This document shows, in pieces, positions 17,761 to 27,629 of a stretch of 64,000 bases of DNA. This stretch comes from Clostridium moniliforme (GTDB lineage Bacteria; Bacillota; Clostridia; Clostridiales; Clostridiaceae): the NCBI RefSeq assembly GCF_017873235.1, contig NZ_JAGGJZ010000001.1, positions 248,001 through 312,000 of the forward strand. The letters run 5' to 3'. A program made the position numbers and the translations under genes. The notes beneath the pieces are model-generated. The model was not told where the DNA came from. It made no database searches and was given only the letters and a program-made list of their open reading frames with translations. How positions within the stretch are numbered: the first letter of the stretch is position 1; every line of letters starts with the position of its first letter.

Positions 17761-18408
17761 ATGGGTATATTTAATAGAATATCAAATATGGTTAAAGCAA
17801 AAACAAATGCCGCTTTAGACGATATGGAAAATCCAATAGAATTATTAGATCAAAAAATAAGAGATATGGAGGAAAGTTTAAATAAAGCAAAAATATCTTC
17901 AGCTCAAATTTTTGGTAATTTAAAAAATACACAAAAAGAAATGGATAAAACTAAAGAATTATCTAATGAATATGATGAAAAAGTAAGACTTGCAATGAGT
18001 AAAGGAAATGAAGAACTTGCTAAAAAAGCTCTTAAGTTAAAACTTGATGCAGATAAAAAATATGAAACTTTAAATAAATCTTATGAAGAATTAAGTATTA
18101 AAGCAAATACTTTAAAGGAAAATTTAATTAAACTTCAAGAAGAAATAGATAAAACAAGAAGTTATAGAGATGAAGCTTCTGCTAGACTTAATACTGCAAA
18201 TGCAACTAAACAAGTTAATGAAATAATGGCAAATGTTCAAACAAAGAAAAATTCAATTAATTTAGATGATATTGAAAGAAAAATCACTAAAGAAGAAAGT
18301 TATGCTGAAGGTTTAGGAGATTTAAAAACTCCTTCTTTAGATGATGAGTTTGAAGAACTTGAAAAAACTAATTTAGATGAAGAATTAGAAAAATACAGAA
18401 ATAAATAA
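17761..18408 (+). CDS. PspA/IM30-family membrane-protecting protein
   Basis: The 215-residue protein has the PspA/IM30/Vipp1 signature: MGIFNRISNMVKAKTNAALDDMENP, followed by LLDQKIRDMEESL and long coiled-coil helices to about residue 190. These ESCRT-III-like proteins polymerise on damaged membranes and preserve the proton gradient. AAAAGGAGG precedes the ATG. It is paired with an upstream Ser/Asn-rich membrane protein and followed by a strong terminator. No PspF, LiaRS or other regulator is adjacent, so the inducing signal is not visible. Confidence 0.92.
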   Translation: MGIFNRISNMVKAKTNAALDDMENPIELLDQKIRDMEESLNKAKISSAQIFGNLKNTQKEMDKTKELSNEYDEKVRLAMSKGNEELAKKALKLKLDADKKYETLNKSYEELSIKANTLKENLIKLQEEIDKTRSYRDEASARLNTANATKQVNEIMANVQTKKNSINLDDIERKITKEESYAEGLGDLKTPSLDDEFEELEKTNLDEELEKYRNK

Positions 18409-18423
18409 TATAAAATTTTATTT

Positions 18424-18460
18424 AAAAAGGACTTTTCAATTAAATGAAAAGTCCTTTTTT
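18424..18460 (+). terminator. Intrinsic terminator after pspA
   Basis: A perfect 15-bp stem, AAAAAGGACTTTTCA (18424-18438) with its complement at 18445-18459, is followed by further T residues. Confidence 0.9.
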
Positions 18461-18543
18461 TATTTTATCATAATAAATTTTTTCTTATTTTGGAAATATT
18501 ATTTCTAATTATTTTTGGTTAAATTAATGGTTATAATAAGTTT

Positions 18544-19989
18544 TTATTTAGTTAATTTATAAACAACATCTCCAATTATTTTTATTCCTTTTTCTATATC
18601 TTCTTCACTTACCCTAGAAAATCCAATTCTTATTCTTTCCGAACCATCAGACTCATTATAAAAAATATCTCCTGGCATAAATACTACCCCTCTTTTATAA
18701 CACTCTTCTAGGACATCCCTTCCTTTAACCCCCTTTAACTTTATAAATATATGTAATCCTCCCTCTCCTAAAATATATTCATATGGAATATATTTTTTTA
18801 CTTGAAGAAGAGTAAAGTTATACTTTTCTTTATAATGTTTTCTTATTTTTTTCATATATCTTGTAAAGGCTCCACTCTCCATATATTTATGAAAAATTGC
18901 TTGATCTAAAAATGAAGAATGTATATTTCTTGCCCTTTTTACACTTTCTAATTTGGATATTAATTTTTCATCTCCAAAAATCCATCCAATTCTTATACCT
19001 GGAAAAAGTACCTTTGAAAAGCTACCTATATATACTACTCCGTTTCCATTATCACAAAGAGAAGCTATTGGAGCTACATGAGAACTAGAATATAAAAGTT
19101 CCTCATTAAACCCATCTTCTAATATTGGTACTTTATATTTTTCGCAAAGATTGTATACCTTCTGTCTTTTTTCCCCTTTCATAACTATTCCAGTTGGATT
19201 GTGATAAGAAGGAATTAAATAAACAAGCTTTGGATTTTCTTCTTTTAATGCCTTCTCTAAAAGCTCAATATTTATTCCATCCTTATCCATTTCTACAGAT
19301 TTTATATTAATTCCATTTGCTTTCATAATTTTTAATGCTGTATTATGAGTTGGCTCTTCACAAATTATTATGTCTCCTTTATTTGTAAGGGAACTTATTA
19401 AAATATCAAAGCCTTCTGTAAAACCATTTGTAATTAAAATATCTTTTTTTTCTGTATTAACACCTTTTTTATTCATATAACCTTTTAAATATTCAATTAA
19501 TGGTTTATAGCCTTTAGCATATCCATAATTTAAAAGTTTATCTCCTTCTAATGAAAATACACTTAAAAAAGCTCTCTTAAATTCTTCTAAATCAAAAAGT
19601 TTTTCATCAGGTGCAATACTTTTAAAAGAAATCATTCCTTTCTTCCAAGGTAATTCATTCTTTACTATATCTAAATTTTCACATACTTTCCCATAATCAG
19701 TTATCATATTTTCCCAATTTATATTTAAATCACCTTTATTACTTTTCTTTTCAACTGCAACAAAAGTTCCCTTACCTTTTAAACTTTTAATTATTCCTTC
19801 ACTTTCTAGTTCTTCGTAAGCAGTAATAACTGAATTTCTACTTATTGAAAGAAATTTACTTACTTCTCTAGTAGATAGAAGTTTACTTCCCTTTTGAAGT
19901 ATTCCATTTTCTATATTTTCTTTAATATGATTTTCTATCTGAACATGTATTTTTTCTTCTTCATTTATTTTAAAGGAGGAAAAAATCAA
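18544..19989 (-). CDS. MocR/GabR-type regulator (GntR HTH fused to aminotransferase domain)
   Basis: This 481-residue protein joins an N-terminal GntR winged helix (about residues 10-75, with LLSTREVSKFLSISRNSV) to a class I aminotransferase-like domain. The PLP-binding lysine lies in IGSFSKVLFPG. MocR proteins use bound PLP and a ligand to activate or repress genes of PLP, GABA or amino-acid metabolism. The preferred start is TTG at 19989, placed correctly after AGAAGGTGA. An upstream GTG at 19998 lies inside that ribosome site. It follows alr by about 70 bases on the same strand. A link to alanine racemase or to PLP supply is possible, since both use PLP. Confidence 0.88.
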   Translation of the reverse strand: MIFSSFKINEEEKIHVQIENHIKENIENGILQKGSKLLSTREVSKFLSISRNSVITAYEELESEGIIKSLKGKGTFVAVEKKSNKGDLNINWENMITDYGKVCENLDIVKNELPWKKGMISFKSIAPDEKLFDLEEFKRAFLSVFSLEGDKLLNYGYAKGYKPLIEYLKGYMNKKGVNTEKKDILITNGFTEGFDILISSLTNKGDIIICEEPTHNTALKIMKANGINIKSVEMDKDGINIELLEKALKEENPKLVYLIPSYHNPTGIVMKGEKRQKVYNLCEKYKVPILEDGFNEELLYSSSHVAPIASLCDNGNGVVYIGSFSKVLFPGIRIGWIFGDEKLISKLESVKRARNIHSSFLDQAIFHKYMESGAFTRYMKKIRKHYKEKYNFTLLQVKKYIPYEYILGEGGLHIFIKLKGVKGRDVLEECYKRGVVFMPGDIFYNESDGSERIRIGFSRVSEEDIEKGIKIIGDVVYKLTK

Positions 19990-20062
19990 AAAAATCACCT
20001 TCTTTTCTAATTTTGTCTTCCTTTATTATATCTTAAATACTTATTTTTAACTTAATTTTCTT

Positions 20063-21223
20063 TTAAATATAATTTATTGTTTTAAATATTTTATTGTCTT
20101 TAATATACACTCTAGGTATTCTATGCTTTATCATACAAAGGACATCATAATTTATAGTTCCTATAATCTTAGCCATATCGTCTGCATTAAACTTTAAATT
20201 ATTTTCTTCTCCAAGTAAGATAACTTCATCTCCTACTTTTACATCTTCAATATCTGTAACATCAATCATACATTGATCCATACATATTCTTCCTACAACT
20301 TTTGCAAACTTTCCATTTACAATAACCTTAGCTTTTCCACTTAAAAGTCTTGAATATCCATCTGCATATCCTATTGGAATAGTTGCAATTATGCTATCTC
20401 TTTCTGTTTTGAAAGTTCTTCCATAACTTATATACATATCCTTATCTAATTTTTTAACATGAACTATTTTAGTTTTTAATGTTAAAACTGTTTTTAAAGG
20501 AAGTTTTTCCTTTTTAACTTCATCAGATGGATAATATCCATATAAAATTATTCCAGCTCTTACACAATCTAAATAAGTTTCAGGTAAATCTATAATAGCT
20601 CCACTATTTGATGCATGCTTTAATGGAATATCTAATCCTTTTTCTAAAAGCATATTATTGAAATTTTTAATTTTTGAGAATTGTTCATAAGTATATTCTT
20701 TATTTTCTTCATCAGCTGTAGAAAAATGAGTAAATATTCCTACAATTTCTATACCTTTTAATGAAGCAATTTCTAAAACTTTATTCAAACTATCTTCATT
20801 AGGTAAAAATCCTATTCTACCCATACCAGTATCTAATGCAATATGAATCTTTGCTTTTTTCCCCATATTTATAGCTATATCTGATAAGCTTTTTGCATAT
20901 TCTAAATCATATACAGTTTGTTCTATATCATTATTTACTAATGTTTCTCCAAATTCTAAAGGAGTATATCCTAATATCATAATTGGAGCTTTAATATTAT
21001 TTTTTCTAAGTTCTACTGCCTCAGTTATAATTGCAACTGCAAGTCTTGATGCTCCATTTTCTAATAGTACTTTTGAAACTTCTACTGATCCATGTCCATA
21101 AGCATCTGCCTTTACTACTCCTATTACTTCTCTTCCATTAGCTAATTTTTTAATGTTTTTCATATTATATGCTAATGAATCTAAATTTATCTCAGCCCAT
21201 ACTGGCCTTATAAGTTCTTTCAT
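20063..21223 (-). CDS. alr: Alanine racemase
   Basis: The 386-residue protein has the PLP lysine in [10 protein letters not shown] near residue 38 and the second catalytic residue, Tyr, in ISYGRTF near 266. The C-terminal beta domain carries [14 protein letters not shown]. It interconverts L- and D-alanine, supplying D-alanine for peptidoglycan. The ATG at 21223 follows GAGGTGATATTA, the natural ribosome site. A longer reading frame starting 33 bases upstream is not supported by one. A MocR-type regulator gene follows on the same strand. Confidence 0.95.
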   Translation of the reverse strand: MKELIRPVWAEINLDSLAYNMKNIKKLANGREVIGVVKADAYGHGSVEVSKVLLENGASRLAVAIITEAVELRKNNIKAPIMILGYTPLEFGETLVNNDIEQTVYDLEYAKSLSDIAINMGKKAKIHIALDTGMGRIGFLPNEDSLNKVLEIASLKGIEIVGIFTHFSTADEENKEYTYEQFSKIKNFNNMLLEKGLDIPLKHASNSGAIIDLPETYLDCVRAGIILYGYYPSDEVKKEKLPLKTVLTLKTKIVHVKKLDKDMYISYGRTFKTERDSIIATIPIGYADGYSRLLSGKAKVIVNGKFAKVVGRICMDQCMIDVTDIEDVKVGDEVILLGEENNLKFNADDMAKIIGTINYDVLCMIKHRIPRVYIKDNKIFKTINYI

Positions 21224-21814
21224 TAATATCACCTCAAACCTTAATCCTACATACAATTATAAATGCTTTTAATTACAAATAAAGGACCACTAAGAAGCAA
21301 TTTTTAATCCCTAGTGGTTCATTTTATATGTATTAATTTTTTTTATTTAATTTAATGATAATACATTAATTAAATAACTTATAGTACTTTTTATATTTTT
21401 TACATTTTGTTTACTCTAAAATTACTAAATATATTTATTAATTTTAAATTTGTTAACTGATTCTCATATTTATTTATTATTTATTTAACAATTGAAATTT
21501 AAATCAATTACATATGAATTTTTTTTAAACTTGTTAAATAATATACAACTAACTTCATTAAAATTTATTATATATATTTTTTTTGAACAATAAAAATATA
21601 ATCTCTCTAAATGCTTTATATTACTTAGATAAGGTCATTTAAATATTATTCAAAAATTAGAAATCATTAGTATTTTTAAGGTATTCATAGCATTTTATAA
21701 AATATTTATATTATATTTCATAAAACATCATTATACGTATAATTTTGAGAATTAAATAACAAATTAATAATAGATATAATCTAGGGGAACCGTTAAATAA
21801 ATGAGGTGTAAAAT
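21224..21814. other. Long intergenic region between alr and cfa with one hairpin
   Basis: These 590 bases separate two divergent genes. Close to alr, ACCACTA (21286-21292) and TAGTGGT (21312-21318) form a 7-bp stem with a 19-base loop, followed on the minus strand by a T-rich stretch. It could be a weak attenuator in the alr leader or a stray terminator. No T-box core sequence was found. Near cfa, TATAAT at 21775-21780 could be a -10, but its -35 is poor. The rest is AT-rich with no ORF or repeat that I can support. Confidence 0.4.
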
Positions 21815-22999
21815 ATGGAAATGAACAAAAGTATAGTTAAAACATTTGCTAAACATTTAGCTGATGAAACTTTCAATTTAAAATTATGGGATGGAGAAGT
21901 AGTTAAAGTTGGAGATGGAGATCCTAAATTTACAATAATAATAAATAAATTTCCAAGTAAAAAAGAACTACTTTCCGATGCAAGTGTAGCTTTAGGTGAA
22001 GCTTACATGGATGGATACATAGATTTCGAAGGTGATCCACAAGAAATATTTGAAAGTATGATGAGAAATAAAGATAGTTTCTTAAATCATAGTACATTAT
22101 TAAAGCTTGCTGGAAAAATTAAAGCTCCTTCACTTTTAAAATCAAAAAAGGATATAGCTCATCATTATGACATAGGAAATGACTTTTATAGTCTTTGGCT
22201 AGATAAAACTATGAGTTATTCTTGCGGATATTTTGAACATGAAGATGATACCCTTTATGATGCTCAAATGAATAAAATAAAACATATTTTAAAGAAACTA
22301 AATTTAAAGGAAGGTCAATCTCTTCTTGATATTGGATGTGGATGGGGTTACCTAATTATTGAAGCTGCTAAACTTTATAAAGTTAAAGCTATGGGAATCA
22401 CTTTAAGTGAAGAACAATTTGCAAAAGCAAATGAAAGAATTAAAGAAGAAGGTTTAGAAGATTTAGTTACTGTAAAATTAATGGATTATAGAGACTTAAA
22501 AAAATCTGGATTAATGTTTGATAGAGTTGTAAGTGTTGGTATGGTTGAACATGTAGGTCATACAAATATTCCTTTATTTTATGATAATGTAGATGCTGTT
22601 TTAAAAGAAGGTGGACTATTCCTACTTCACAACATTACAAATTTAGTTGAAACTGAAGGTAATAAGTGGATTACTACTTATATATTCCCTGGTGGATACT
22701 TACCAACTTTAAGAGAAGAAATTTCTATTTCTGCTGATCATAACTTCCACGTTATTGATGTAGAAAGTTTAAGACTTCACTATATGAGAACATTACAAGA
22801 ATGGGTTAAAAACTTTGAAGAACATATTGATGAAGAAAGAGAAATGTTTGATGAAAGATTTTTAAGAATGTGGCATATATACTTATGTTCTTGTGCTGCT
22901 GCTTTCCATTATTGGACTATAGATATACATCAAACACTATATTCAAAGGGAATAAATAATGATCTTCCATTAACTAGAAAATATTTATATGAAGATTAA
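21815..22999 (+). CDS. cfa: Cyclopropane-fatty-acyl-phospholipid synthase
   Basis: The 394-residue enzyme transfers a methylene group from S-adenosylmethionine to double bonds of membrane phospholipid acyl chains. The SAM-binding motif is LLDIGCGWGYLIIEAA near residue 170. Family signatures AHHYDIGNDFYSLWLD and MSYSCGYFE precede it, and VSVGMVEHVGH follows. The length is normal for the family (about 380-400). The start has GAGGTG eight bases upstream. Cyclopropanation toughens the membrane in acid and stationary phase. A hairpin terminator follows, so it is monocistronic. Confidence 0.95.
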   Translation: MEMNKSIVKTFAKHLADETFNLKLWDGEVVKVGDGDPKFTIIINKFPSKKELLSDASVALGEAYMDGYIDFEGDPQEIFESMMRNKDSFLNHSTLLKLAGKIKAPSLLKSKKDIAHHYDIGNDFYSLWLDKTMSYSCGYFEHEDDTLYDAQMNKIKHILKKLNLKEGQSLLDIGCGWGYLIIEAAKLYKVKAMGITLSEEQFAKANERIKEEGLEDLVTVKLMDYRDLKKSGLMFDRVVSVGMVEHVGHTNIPLFYDNVDAVLKEGGLFLLHNITNLVETEGNKWITTYIFPGGYLPTLREEISISADHNFHVIDVESLRLHYMRTLQEWVKNFEEHIDEEREMFDERFLRMWHIYLCSCAAAFHYWTIDIHQTLYSKGINNDLPLTRKYLYED

Positions 23000-23002
23000 T
23001 TT

Positions 23003-23038
23003 AAAGTATGATAACTAACTTTTAGTTATCATACTTTT
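23003..23038 (+). terminator. Intrinsic terminator after cfa
   Basis: A perfect 16-bp stem (23003-23018 with 23022-23037) with a 3-base loop and a T-rich tail lies three bases after the cfa stop. Confidence 0.9.
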
Positions 23039-23140
23039 TATTATATATTATAAATACATACTATTAATTTATAGTAAAATAATATAAATTTTTGCCATAG
23101 ATTAAATTTTAAATGATAAAATATAATAGAGGTGATAATT

Positions 23141-23404
23141 ATGAAAAATATAAAAGATTACATAAAAATAGAAAAACAAGAGGGTAAAGATAATGAAAAC
23201 TCTTCAACTATCTTTCATAAAATTACTTTAGAAAAAGAAAAAGAATTAGGCGAAAATAAATCTCAAGAAATAAAAAATTATTTTGCTAAAATAAAATCAA
23301 AGTATGAAGAAAAAGATAAAGATAAATATAGAATATTAATTCCTAAAGATGCTTACGATTTAAAAGTTTTAATTGATGATTTAAATACAATATTAAATAG
23401 TTAA
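23141..23404 (+). CDS. Small uncharacterised charged protein (87 residues)
   Basis: The protein is soluble, rich in Lys and Glu, and predicted helical. It contains a short stretch YRILIPKDAYDLKVLIDDLN near the C-terminus. I do not recognise a family. The ATG at 23141 is preceded by GAGGTG at correct spacing. A possible promoter has TTGCCA at about 23092. It has its own strong terminator, so it is a one-gene unit between cfa and the convergent bioY. Confidence 0.65.
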   Translation: MKNIKDYIKIEKQEGKDNENSSTIFHKITLEKEKELGENKSQEIKNYFAKIKSKYEEKDKDKYRILIPKDAYDLKVLIDDLNTILNS

Positions 23405-23405
23405 T

Positions 23406-23445
23406 AAAATAAGTGTTATAGATTTTTTTCTATAACACTTATTTT
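23406..23445. terminator. Bidirectional terminator between the 87-residue protein gene and bioY
   Basis: A 17-bp perfect stem (AAAATAAGTGTTATAGA, 23406-23422, with 23429-23445) lies around a loop of six T. It sits between convergent genes and would serve both. Confidence 0.85.
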
Positions 23446-23500
23446 AAATCTTTTATTTAATATTTATTTTCTAAACTTTATATAAACTAAAATATAATAT

Positions 23501-24058
23501 TTAATTTATATAACCTAACCTTTTTAATTGTGGTAAGACTTTTATAGAAATTATAGACGTTACAAGGCTTAATAAGAAATCGCTTGGAATAAAAGTAATA
23601 GCTCCAACACTAATTGCTGTCCAAATACTCATTGTTTCTCTTAAGTAAAAATTATAAATTATAATCATATGAATAATTCCAAATAAATAAATTGCTAATA
23701 ATCCTAAAATACAACTTATAAAAACTTTAAATATATTTAAATTCTTAGATTTTTCTGTTATTTTTCCAATTATAAAAGCTCCAAATATAAATCCTATTAA
23801 ATAACCAAATGTAGGCTTAAATATATATTGAGGGCCTCCACCTTGTGTAAATATTGGAACTCCAATAAGTCCAATTACAACATATAATATTTGAGCTAAT
23901 GCTCCTTTTTTTGCTCCCAAAATTATAGCCCCTAAAGCACAAAAAAAATACTGAAGTGTAAAAGGTACAATTGGTATAGGAATTCTAATAAAAGCTCCTA
24001 CAGCTGTAAAAGCTGCAAACATTGAAATAAGTATTAAATCTCTAGTTTTTAACTTCAT
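23501..24058 (-). CDS. bioY: Biotin transporter substrate-binding subunit BioY
   Basis: The 185-residue membrane protein has six helices and the BioY features: ISMFAAFTAVGAFIRIPIP at the N-terminus, PFTLQYFFCALGAIILG, and the GGPQYIFKPTFGYLIGF block. BioY is the S-component of an ECF transporter, using the shared EcfAAT module encoded elsewhere. The ATG has TTGGAGG upstream. A BirA-type operator overlaps its promoter, which independently supports the biotin assignment. No biotin synthesis genes are nearby, so the cell probably scavenges biotin. Confidence 0.95.
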   Translation of the reverse strand: MKLKTRDLILISMFAAFTAVGAFIRIPIPIVPFTLQYFFCALGAIILGAKKGALAQILYVVIGLIGVPIFTQGGGPQYIFKPTFGYLIGFIFGAFIIGKITEKSKNLNIFKVFISCILGLLAIYLFGIIHMIIIYNFYLRETMSIWTAISVGAITFIPSDFLLSLVTSIISIKVLPQLKRLGYIN

Positions 24059-24125
24059 AAATTTTCCTCCAAGTAAATATTTTTATTTTCATTGTGATTT
24101 AATTTGATAATCAAAGTATATTAGA

Positions 24126-24182
24126 ATAATAACTTTTTACATTTAAATTGTCAACTTAATTTTATTTTTTAGTTGACAATTT
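24126..24182 (-). promoter_or_regulatory. BirA operator overlapping the bioY promoter
   Basis: TTGTCAAC (24148-24155) and GTTGACAA (24172-24179) form the classic biotin-repressor operator layout with a 16-base spacer. The full inverted repeat has 12-base arms (24145-24156 and 24171-24182). On the minus strand the promoter is TTGACA (24154-24149), a 17-base spacer and TATTAT (24131-24126). The -35 therefore lies inside one operator arm. BirA-biotinyl-AMP would block transcription when biotin is plentiful. Confidence 0.85.
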
Positions 24183-24199
24183 AATTCATCACTATAACA

Positions 24200-24235
24200 A
24201 AAAAGTTTTTCTAAAAACTTAGAAAAACTTTTTAA
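24200..24235 (-). terminator. Hairpin terminator after the acidic 150-residue protein gene
   Basis: AAAAAGTTTTTCTA pairs with TAGAAAAACTTTTT around a short loop. It lies downstream of the minus-strand gene ending at 24282. Confidence 0.7.
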
Positions 24236-24281
24236 TCTATAAACTATATTAATATTTTAATATTTTATCTATTATATTAAC

Positions 24282-24734
24282 TTATTCAGAAATAGACTCT
24301 ACTAAATCTCTTAATAATTCAAAATTATAGTGAAGATAAAAAGAAACATTTATATCATCTTCCTCAAGATTATACACTATAAAATTAACAATCTTTCTTC
24401 TTGTATCATAATCCAAATTCATATTTGTATTAATTTCTATAATATCTTCATTTGATAAATTAATAACCTCTAATACATTATTTTCTTCATTTTCATAGTA
24501 TCTTATTGTTACAGTTATACAATCTCCTTCACAGCAACTTAGTTCTCTAATTTTTGTTGCAAGTTCTTCTGTAAATCTATTATCATCAATAAAATCATAC
24601 TCTATTTCATCTGAAAATGCATTATTATCATTTATTAAATAACTGTCATCTTCAATTTTTATAATATCAAAATTCTCATAGGCTTTTTCCTCAATTTTTT
24701 TCTTATGTATTTCATTAAAATCTATTACTTCCAT
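24282..24734 (-). CDS. Uncharacterised acidic protein (150 residues)
   Basis: The product is a soluble, strongly acidic protein (rich in Asp, Glu, Asn) with a CCEGDC cluster near residue 88. I recognise no family. AAGGAGG precedes the ATG at good spacing. An extended -10 promoter (TGATATAAT, minus strand, TATAAT at 24784-24779) lies about 45 bases upstream. It is divergent from another small unknown gene at 24933, and a terminator follows. It is a real gene by its signals but its role is unknown. Confidence 0.75.
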   Translation of the reverse strand: MEVIDFNEIHKKKIEEKAYENFDIIKIEDDSYLINDNNAFSDEIEYDFIDDNRFTEELATKIRELSCCEGDCITVTIRYYENEENNVLEVINLSNEDIIEINTNMNLDYDTRRKIVNFIVYNLEEDDINVSFYLHYNFELLRDLVESISE

Positions 24735-24932
24735 AAAAAAACCTCCTTAAAGTTCTATACCCTCTTCTCCCTAAATATATTATATCAATTTATTAATCTA
24801 TTTTGTATCATCCTTTAATTTTCTTACTTAATCTGATATACTTATACTATAGTAAACATTTACATAAAATATTTTTATAGTATTTTATAAAACGTTATAT
24901 TAAAATTATTTTTTTATTTGAGGAGTGATTTT

Positions 24933-25235
24933 ATGAATATAGAAACAAATAAAAATGAAGAAAAGATATTATACTCATTAGCAAATGATGTTAATTTATT
25001 TCTTGCTAAAAATCCTGGTAAGTACTTTACTTCCCATGAAATTGATGCAATGTTAAATTCAATATCATATAGTCATTTAAAAGCAACATTAATGCTAAAT
25101 GATAGTATAAATTCAACTGATCCTTCAACTTATATTGATTCAATTTGTTCTTATCTTTCAAAAAAGAACTTAATTAAACACTCTAAAAAGATTTGTCCTT
25201 ATGAAAATAAAACTGTTGATGCCTTTTCAATTTAA
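24933..25235 (+). CDS. Small uncharacterised protein (100 residues)
   Basis: The protein begins MNIETNKNEEKILYSLANDV and has no membrane segment. The ATG at 24933 follows GAGGAGTGATTTT. A TTG 15 bases upstream lies within that ribosome site region and is not a likely start. The pattern of helices with a short KYFTSHEIDAMLNSISYSHLKATL stretch hints at a small winged-helix-like fold, which I hold only weakly. There is a very strong terminator downstream, convergent with the radical SAM gene. Confidence 0.7.
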   Translation: MNIETNKNEEKILYSLANDVNLFLAKNPGKYFTSHEIDAMLNSISYSHLKATLMLNDSINSTDPSTYIDSICSYLSKKNLIKHSKKICPYENKTVDAFSI

Positions 25236-25249
25236 TTATTAATATATTT

Positions 25250-25294
25250 AAAAGCATGCTTATCCTTTAAATTTAAGATAAGCATGCTTTTTTA
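25250..25294. terminator. Bidirectional terminator between convergent genes
   Basis: AAAAGCATGCTTATC (25250-25264) pairs perfectly with 25277-25291. T runs follow on one side. It serves the small gene at 24933 and probably the radical SAM gene ending at 25298. Confidence 0.85.
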
Positions 25295-25297
25295 TTT

Positions 25298-27337
25298 TTA
25301 TCTTTTCTTTTTATTTCTAAGTCTTGCAGGTCCTCTACTTTTTTTACCTTTATATCTTGGTGCATCATCTACTCTAGAACTTTTCTTACTTCTAAAATCA
25401 TTATCTTTTGAGAACTTTTCTTTATTTCCTCTTCCCTTATTGTTAGAAGTTTTATCGTGTCTACCTTCATTATTTTTATTTCCTTTGTATCCAGAAGAAG
25501 ATTTCTTCTTACCATGCATACTTGCAATATAGCGAGTTTCTCTTGATTGAATTAAACATTTTGGTCCGTTTCCAATTAAATCTTCCCTTCCTGCAAGTTC
25601 TAATGCTTTATGAACTAAATTATAATTTTTAGGATTTTTAAATTGAAGAAGTGCCCTTTGCATAGCTTTTTCTTCTCTAGTTTTTGGAATATAAACTTCT
25701 TCCATTGTTAAAGGATCAAGTCCTGTATAAAACATTGTTGTTGACATTGTTCCTGGTGTTGGATAGAAATCTTGAACTTGCTCTGGTTGATACTTTGTAT
25801 CTCTTAAATATTCAGCAAGTTCTACTGCTTCTTTTAATCCACAACCTGGATGACTTGACATTAAATATGGAATTAAATATTGTTCTTTTCCAAGTTGCCT
25901 ATTTATTTTAAAGAATTTTTCTCTAAATCTATCATAAGTTTTTCCAGCCGGCTTATTCATATACTTTAAAGCCTGAGGAGCTACATGTTCTGGTGCAACT
26001 TTTAATTGTCCACTTACATGATGTTCTATTAATTCTCTAAAGAAAGTATCATCTTTATCAGCCATTATATAATCATATCTAAGACCTGAACGTACAAATA
26101 CTTTTTTAATCTTTGGAAGTTTTCTTATTTTTCTAAGTAAATGTAAATATTCTGAATGGTCTACAATCATATTTTTACATGGCTTTGGAGTTAAACATTG
26201 CTTATGTTTACATGCACCTAATGTAAGCTGAGTTTTACATGCTGGCTTTCTAAAGTTTGCAGTAGGACCACCTACATCATGAATATATCCTTTAAAATCT
26301 TTAAGATTTGTTATTTCAACAGCTTCTTTAAGAATTGAATCTTCACTTCTACTTTGAACTGCTCTTCCTTGATGGAATGTTATAGCACAGAAATTACAAT
26401 TACCAAAGCAACCTCTTGAGCTTACTATTGAAAATTTAACTTCCTCTATTGCTGCAATTCCTCCATCCTTTTCATATATAGGATGATAGTTCTTTGCATA
26501 TGGAAGGGCATAAACTTTATCAAGTTCTTCTCTAGTTAATGGCATTTCTGGTTTATTTACAACAACATATCTATTTCCATGTTTTTGAATAATTTGTTTT
26601 CCCCTAACTGGATCCTGTTCTTCATATTGAATCTTAAAAGCTTCTGCATATTTTCTTTTGTTAGATGAAACTTCCTCACAGGATGGAATTTCAATATAAT
26701 AATTATAAACTTCATCTAAGGATTCCACTGCATAGCAAGTACCATTTACATGTCTTATGTATTTAGCTTCAAATCCATCATTTAAACAATTAGCTACTTC
26801 AACTATTTGTCTTTCACTCATTCCATATACTAAAAGGTCTGCTCCACTATCTATAAGAATTGAATTTCTTACATTATCTCCCCAGTAATCATAATGAGCA
26901 AATCTTCTAAGACTTGCTTCAATTCCTCCAATAATTAAATTAACGTGCTTATAAGCTTCCCTAATTTTATTACAATAAACAATAGTAGCTCTATCTGGTC
27001 TAGCTCCCATCTTTCCACCTGGAGTATAAAGATCTTTGTCTCTTCTTCTCTTACTTACAGTATAATGGTTAACCATAGAGTCCATGTTTCCACCGTTAAC
27101 TAAAAATCCAAGTCTTGGTTTTCCAAGTTTCATAAAATCTTTTGTACTATGCCAATCTGGTTGAGGAATTATACCAACCTTATATCCTGCATCTTCCAAT
27201 ACTCTAGAAATAATTGCAGTACCAAAGCTATGATGATCTATATAGGCATCTCCTGTAACAATAATAAAGTCACATTGTTCCCAACCTCTATCTTCCATAT
27301 CTTTTTTACATATTGGTAAAAATCTATTTTCTGTCAT
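25298..27337 (-). CDS. YgiQ-family radical SAM protein
   Basis: The 679-residue protein matches the YgiQ/UPF0313 family. It has an N-terminal region beginning with [19 protein letters not shown], then the radical SAM cluster motif CFGNCNFC near residue 310, and the conserved block [17 protein letters not shown]. The last 70 residues are Lys/Arg/Ser-rich and likely disordered. YgiQ-type proteins bind a 4Fe-4S cluster and S-adenosylmethionine, but the reaction is not known. AGAAGGTG precedes the ATG. It is monocistronic. Confidence 0.92.
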   Translation of the reverse strand: MTENRFLPICKKDMEDRGWEQCDFIIVTGDAYIDHHSFGTAIISRVLEDAGYKVGIIPQPDWHSTKDFMKLGKPRLGFLVNGGNMDSMVNHYTVSKRRRDKDLYTPGGKMGARPDRATIVYCNKIREAYKHVNLIIGGIEASLRRFAHYDYWGDNVRNSILIDSGADLLVYGMSERQIVEVANCLNDGFEAKYIRHVNGTCYAVESLDEVYNYYIEIPSCEEVSSNKRKYAEAFKIQYEEQDPVRGKQIIQKHGNRYVVVNKPEMPLTREELDKVYALPYAKNYHPIYEKDGGIAAIEEVKFSIVSSRGCFGNCNFCAITFHQGRAVQSRSEDSILKEAVEITNLKDFKGYIHDVGGPTANFRKPACKTQLTLGACKHKQCLTPKPCKNMIVDHSEYLHLLRKIRKLPKIKKVFVRSGLRYDYIMADKDDTFFRELIEHHVSGQLKVAPEHVAPQALKYMNKPAGKTYDRFREKFFKINRQLGKEQYLIPYLMSSHPGCGLKEAVELAEYLRDTKYQPEQVQDFYPTPGTMSTTMFYTGLDPLTMEEVYIPKTREEKAMQRALLQFKNPKNYNLVHKALELAGREDLIGNGPKCLIQSRETRYIASMHGKKKSSSGYKGNKNNEGRHDKTSNNKGRGNKEKFSKDNDFRSKKSSRVDDAPRYKGKKSRGPARLRNKKKR

Positions 27338-27488
27338 ATTATCACCTTCTATCTATATTATTAACATCTATATTCAAATTTTAGTCCAATTTAATATTAT
27401 AAAGCATATTTCTCTATTATAATACTTTAATTTAAGAAAAAAAGATATTTTTTTAATTTATTTATTATTTTATATAATTTTTTGCATA

Positions 27489-27527
27489 AAATAATAAAAG
27501 AACAAGATAACTTGTCCTTTTATTATT
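27489..27527 (-). terminator. Hairpin terminator downstream of lpdA-lplA
   Basis: On the minus strand ATAATAAAAGGACAAG pairs with CTTGTTCTTTTATTAT (one G-U pair) around a four-base loop. The region 27531-27629 before the lplA stop shows nothing further. Confidence 0.65.
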
Positions 27528-27629
27528 ATGAAATGGATAGTAAAAACCCGCTCTAAAAAAATTTAAATAAGCATAAGGCAGTATCTAAAATTAACACTAC
27601 TTTAAATCATAGCTAAATTTAATAATTTT

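Noticed and set aside
21284-21320. Possible T-box or riboswitch in front of alr
   Set aside because: There is a single weak stem, and I found no T-box core or known riboswitch core sequence.
21741-21780. cfa promoter with TTGAGA and TATAAT
   Set aside because: The two elements are 24 bases or more apart, too far for a single promoter, so only the -10 is mentioned.
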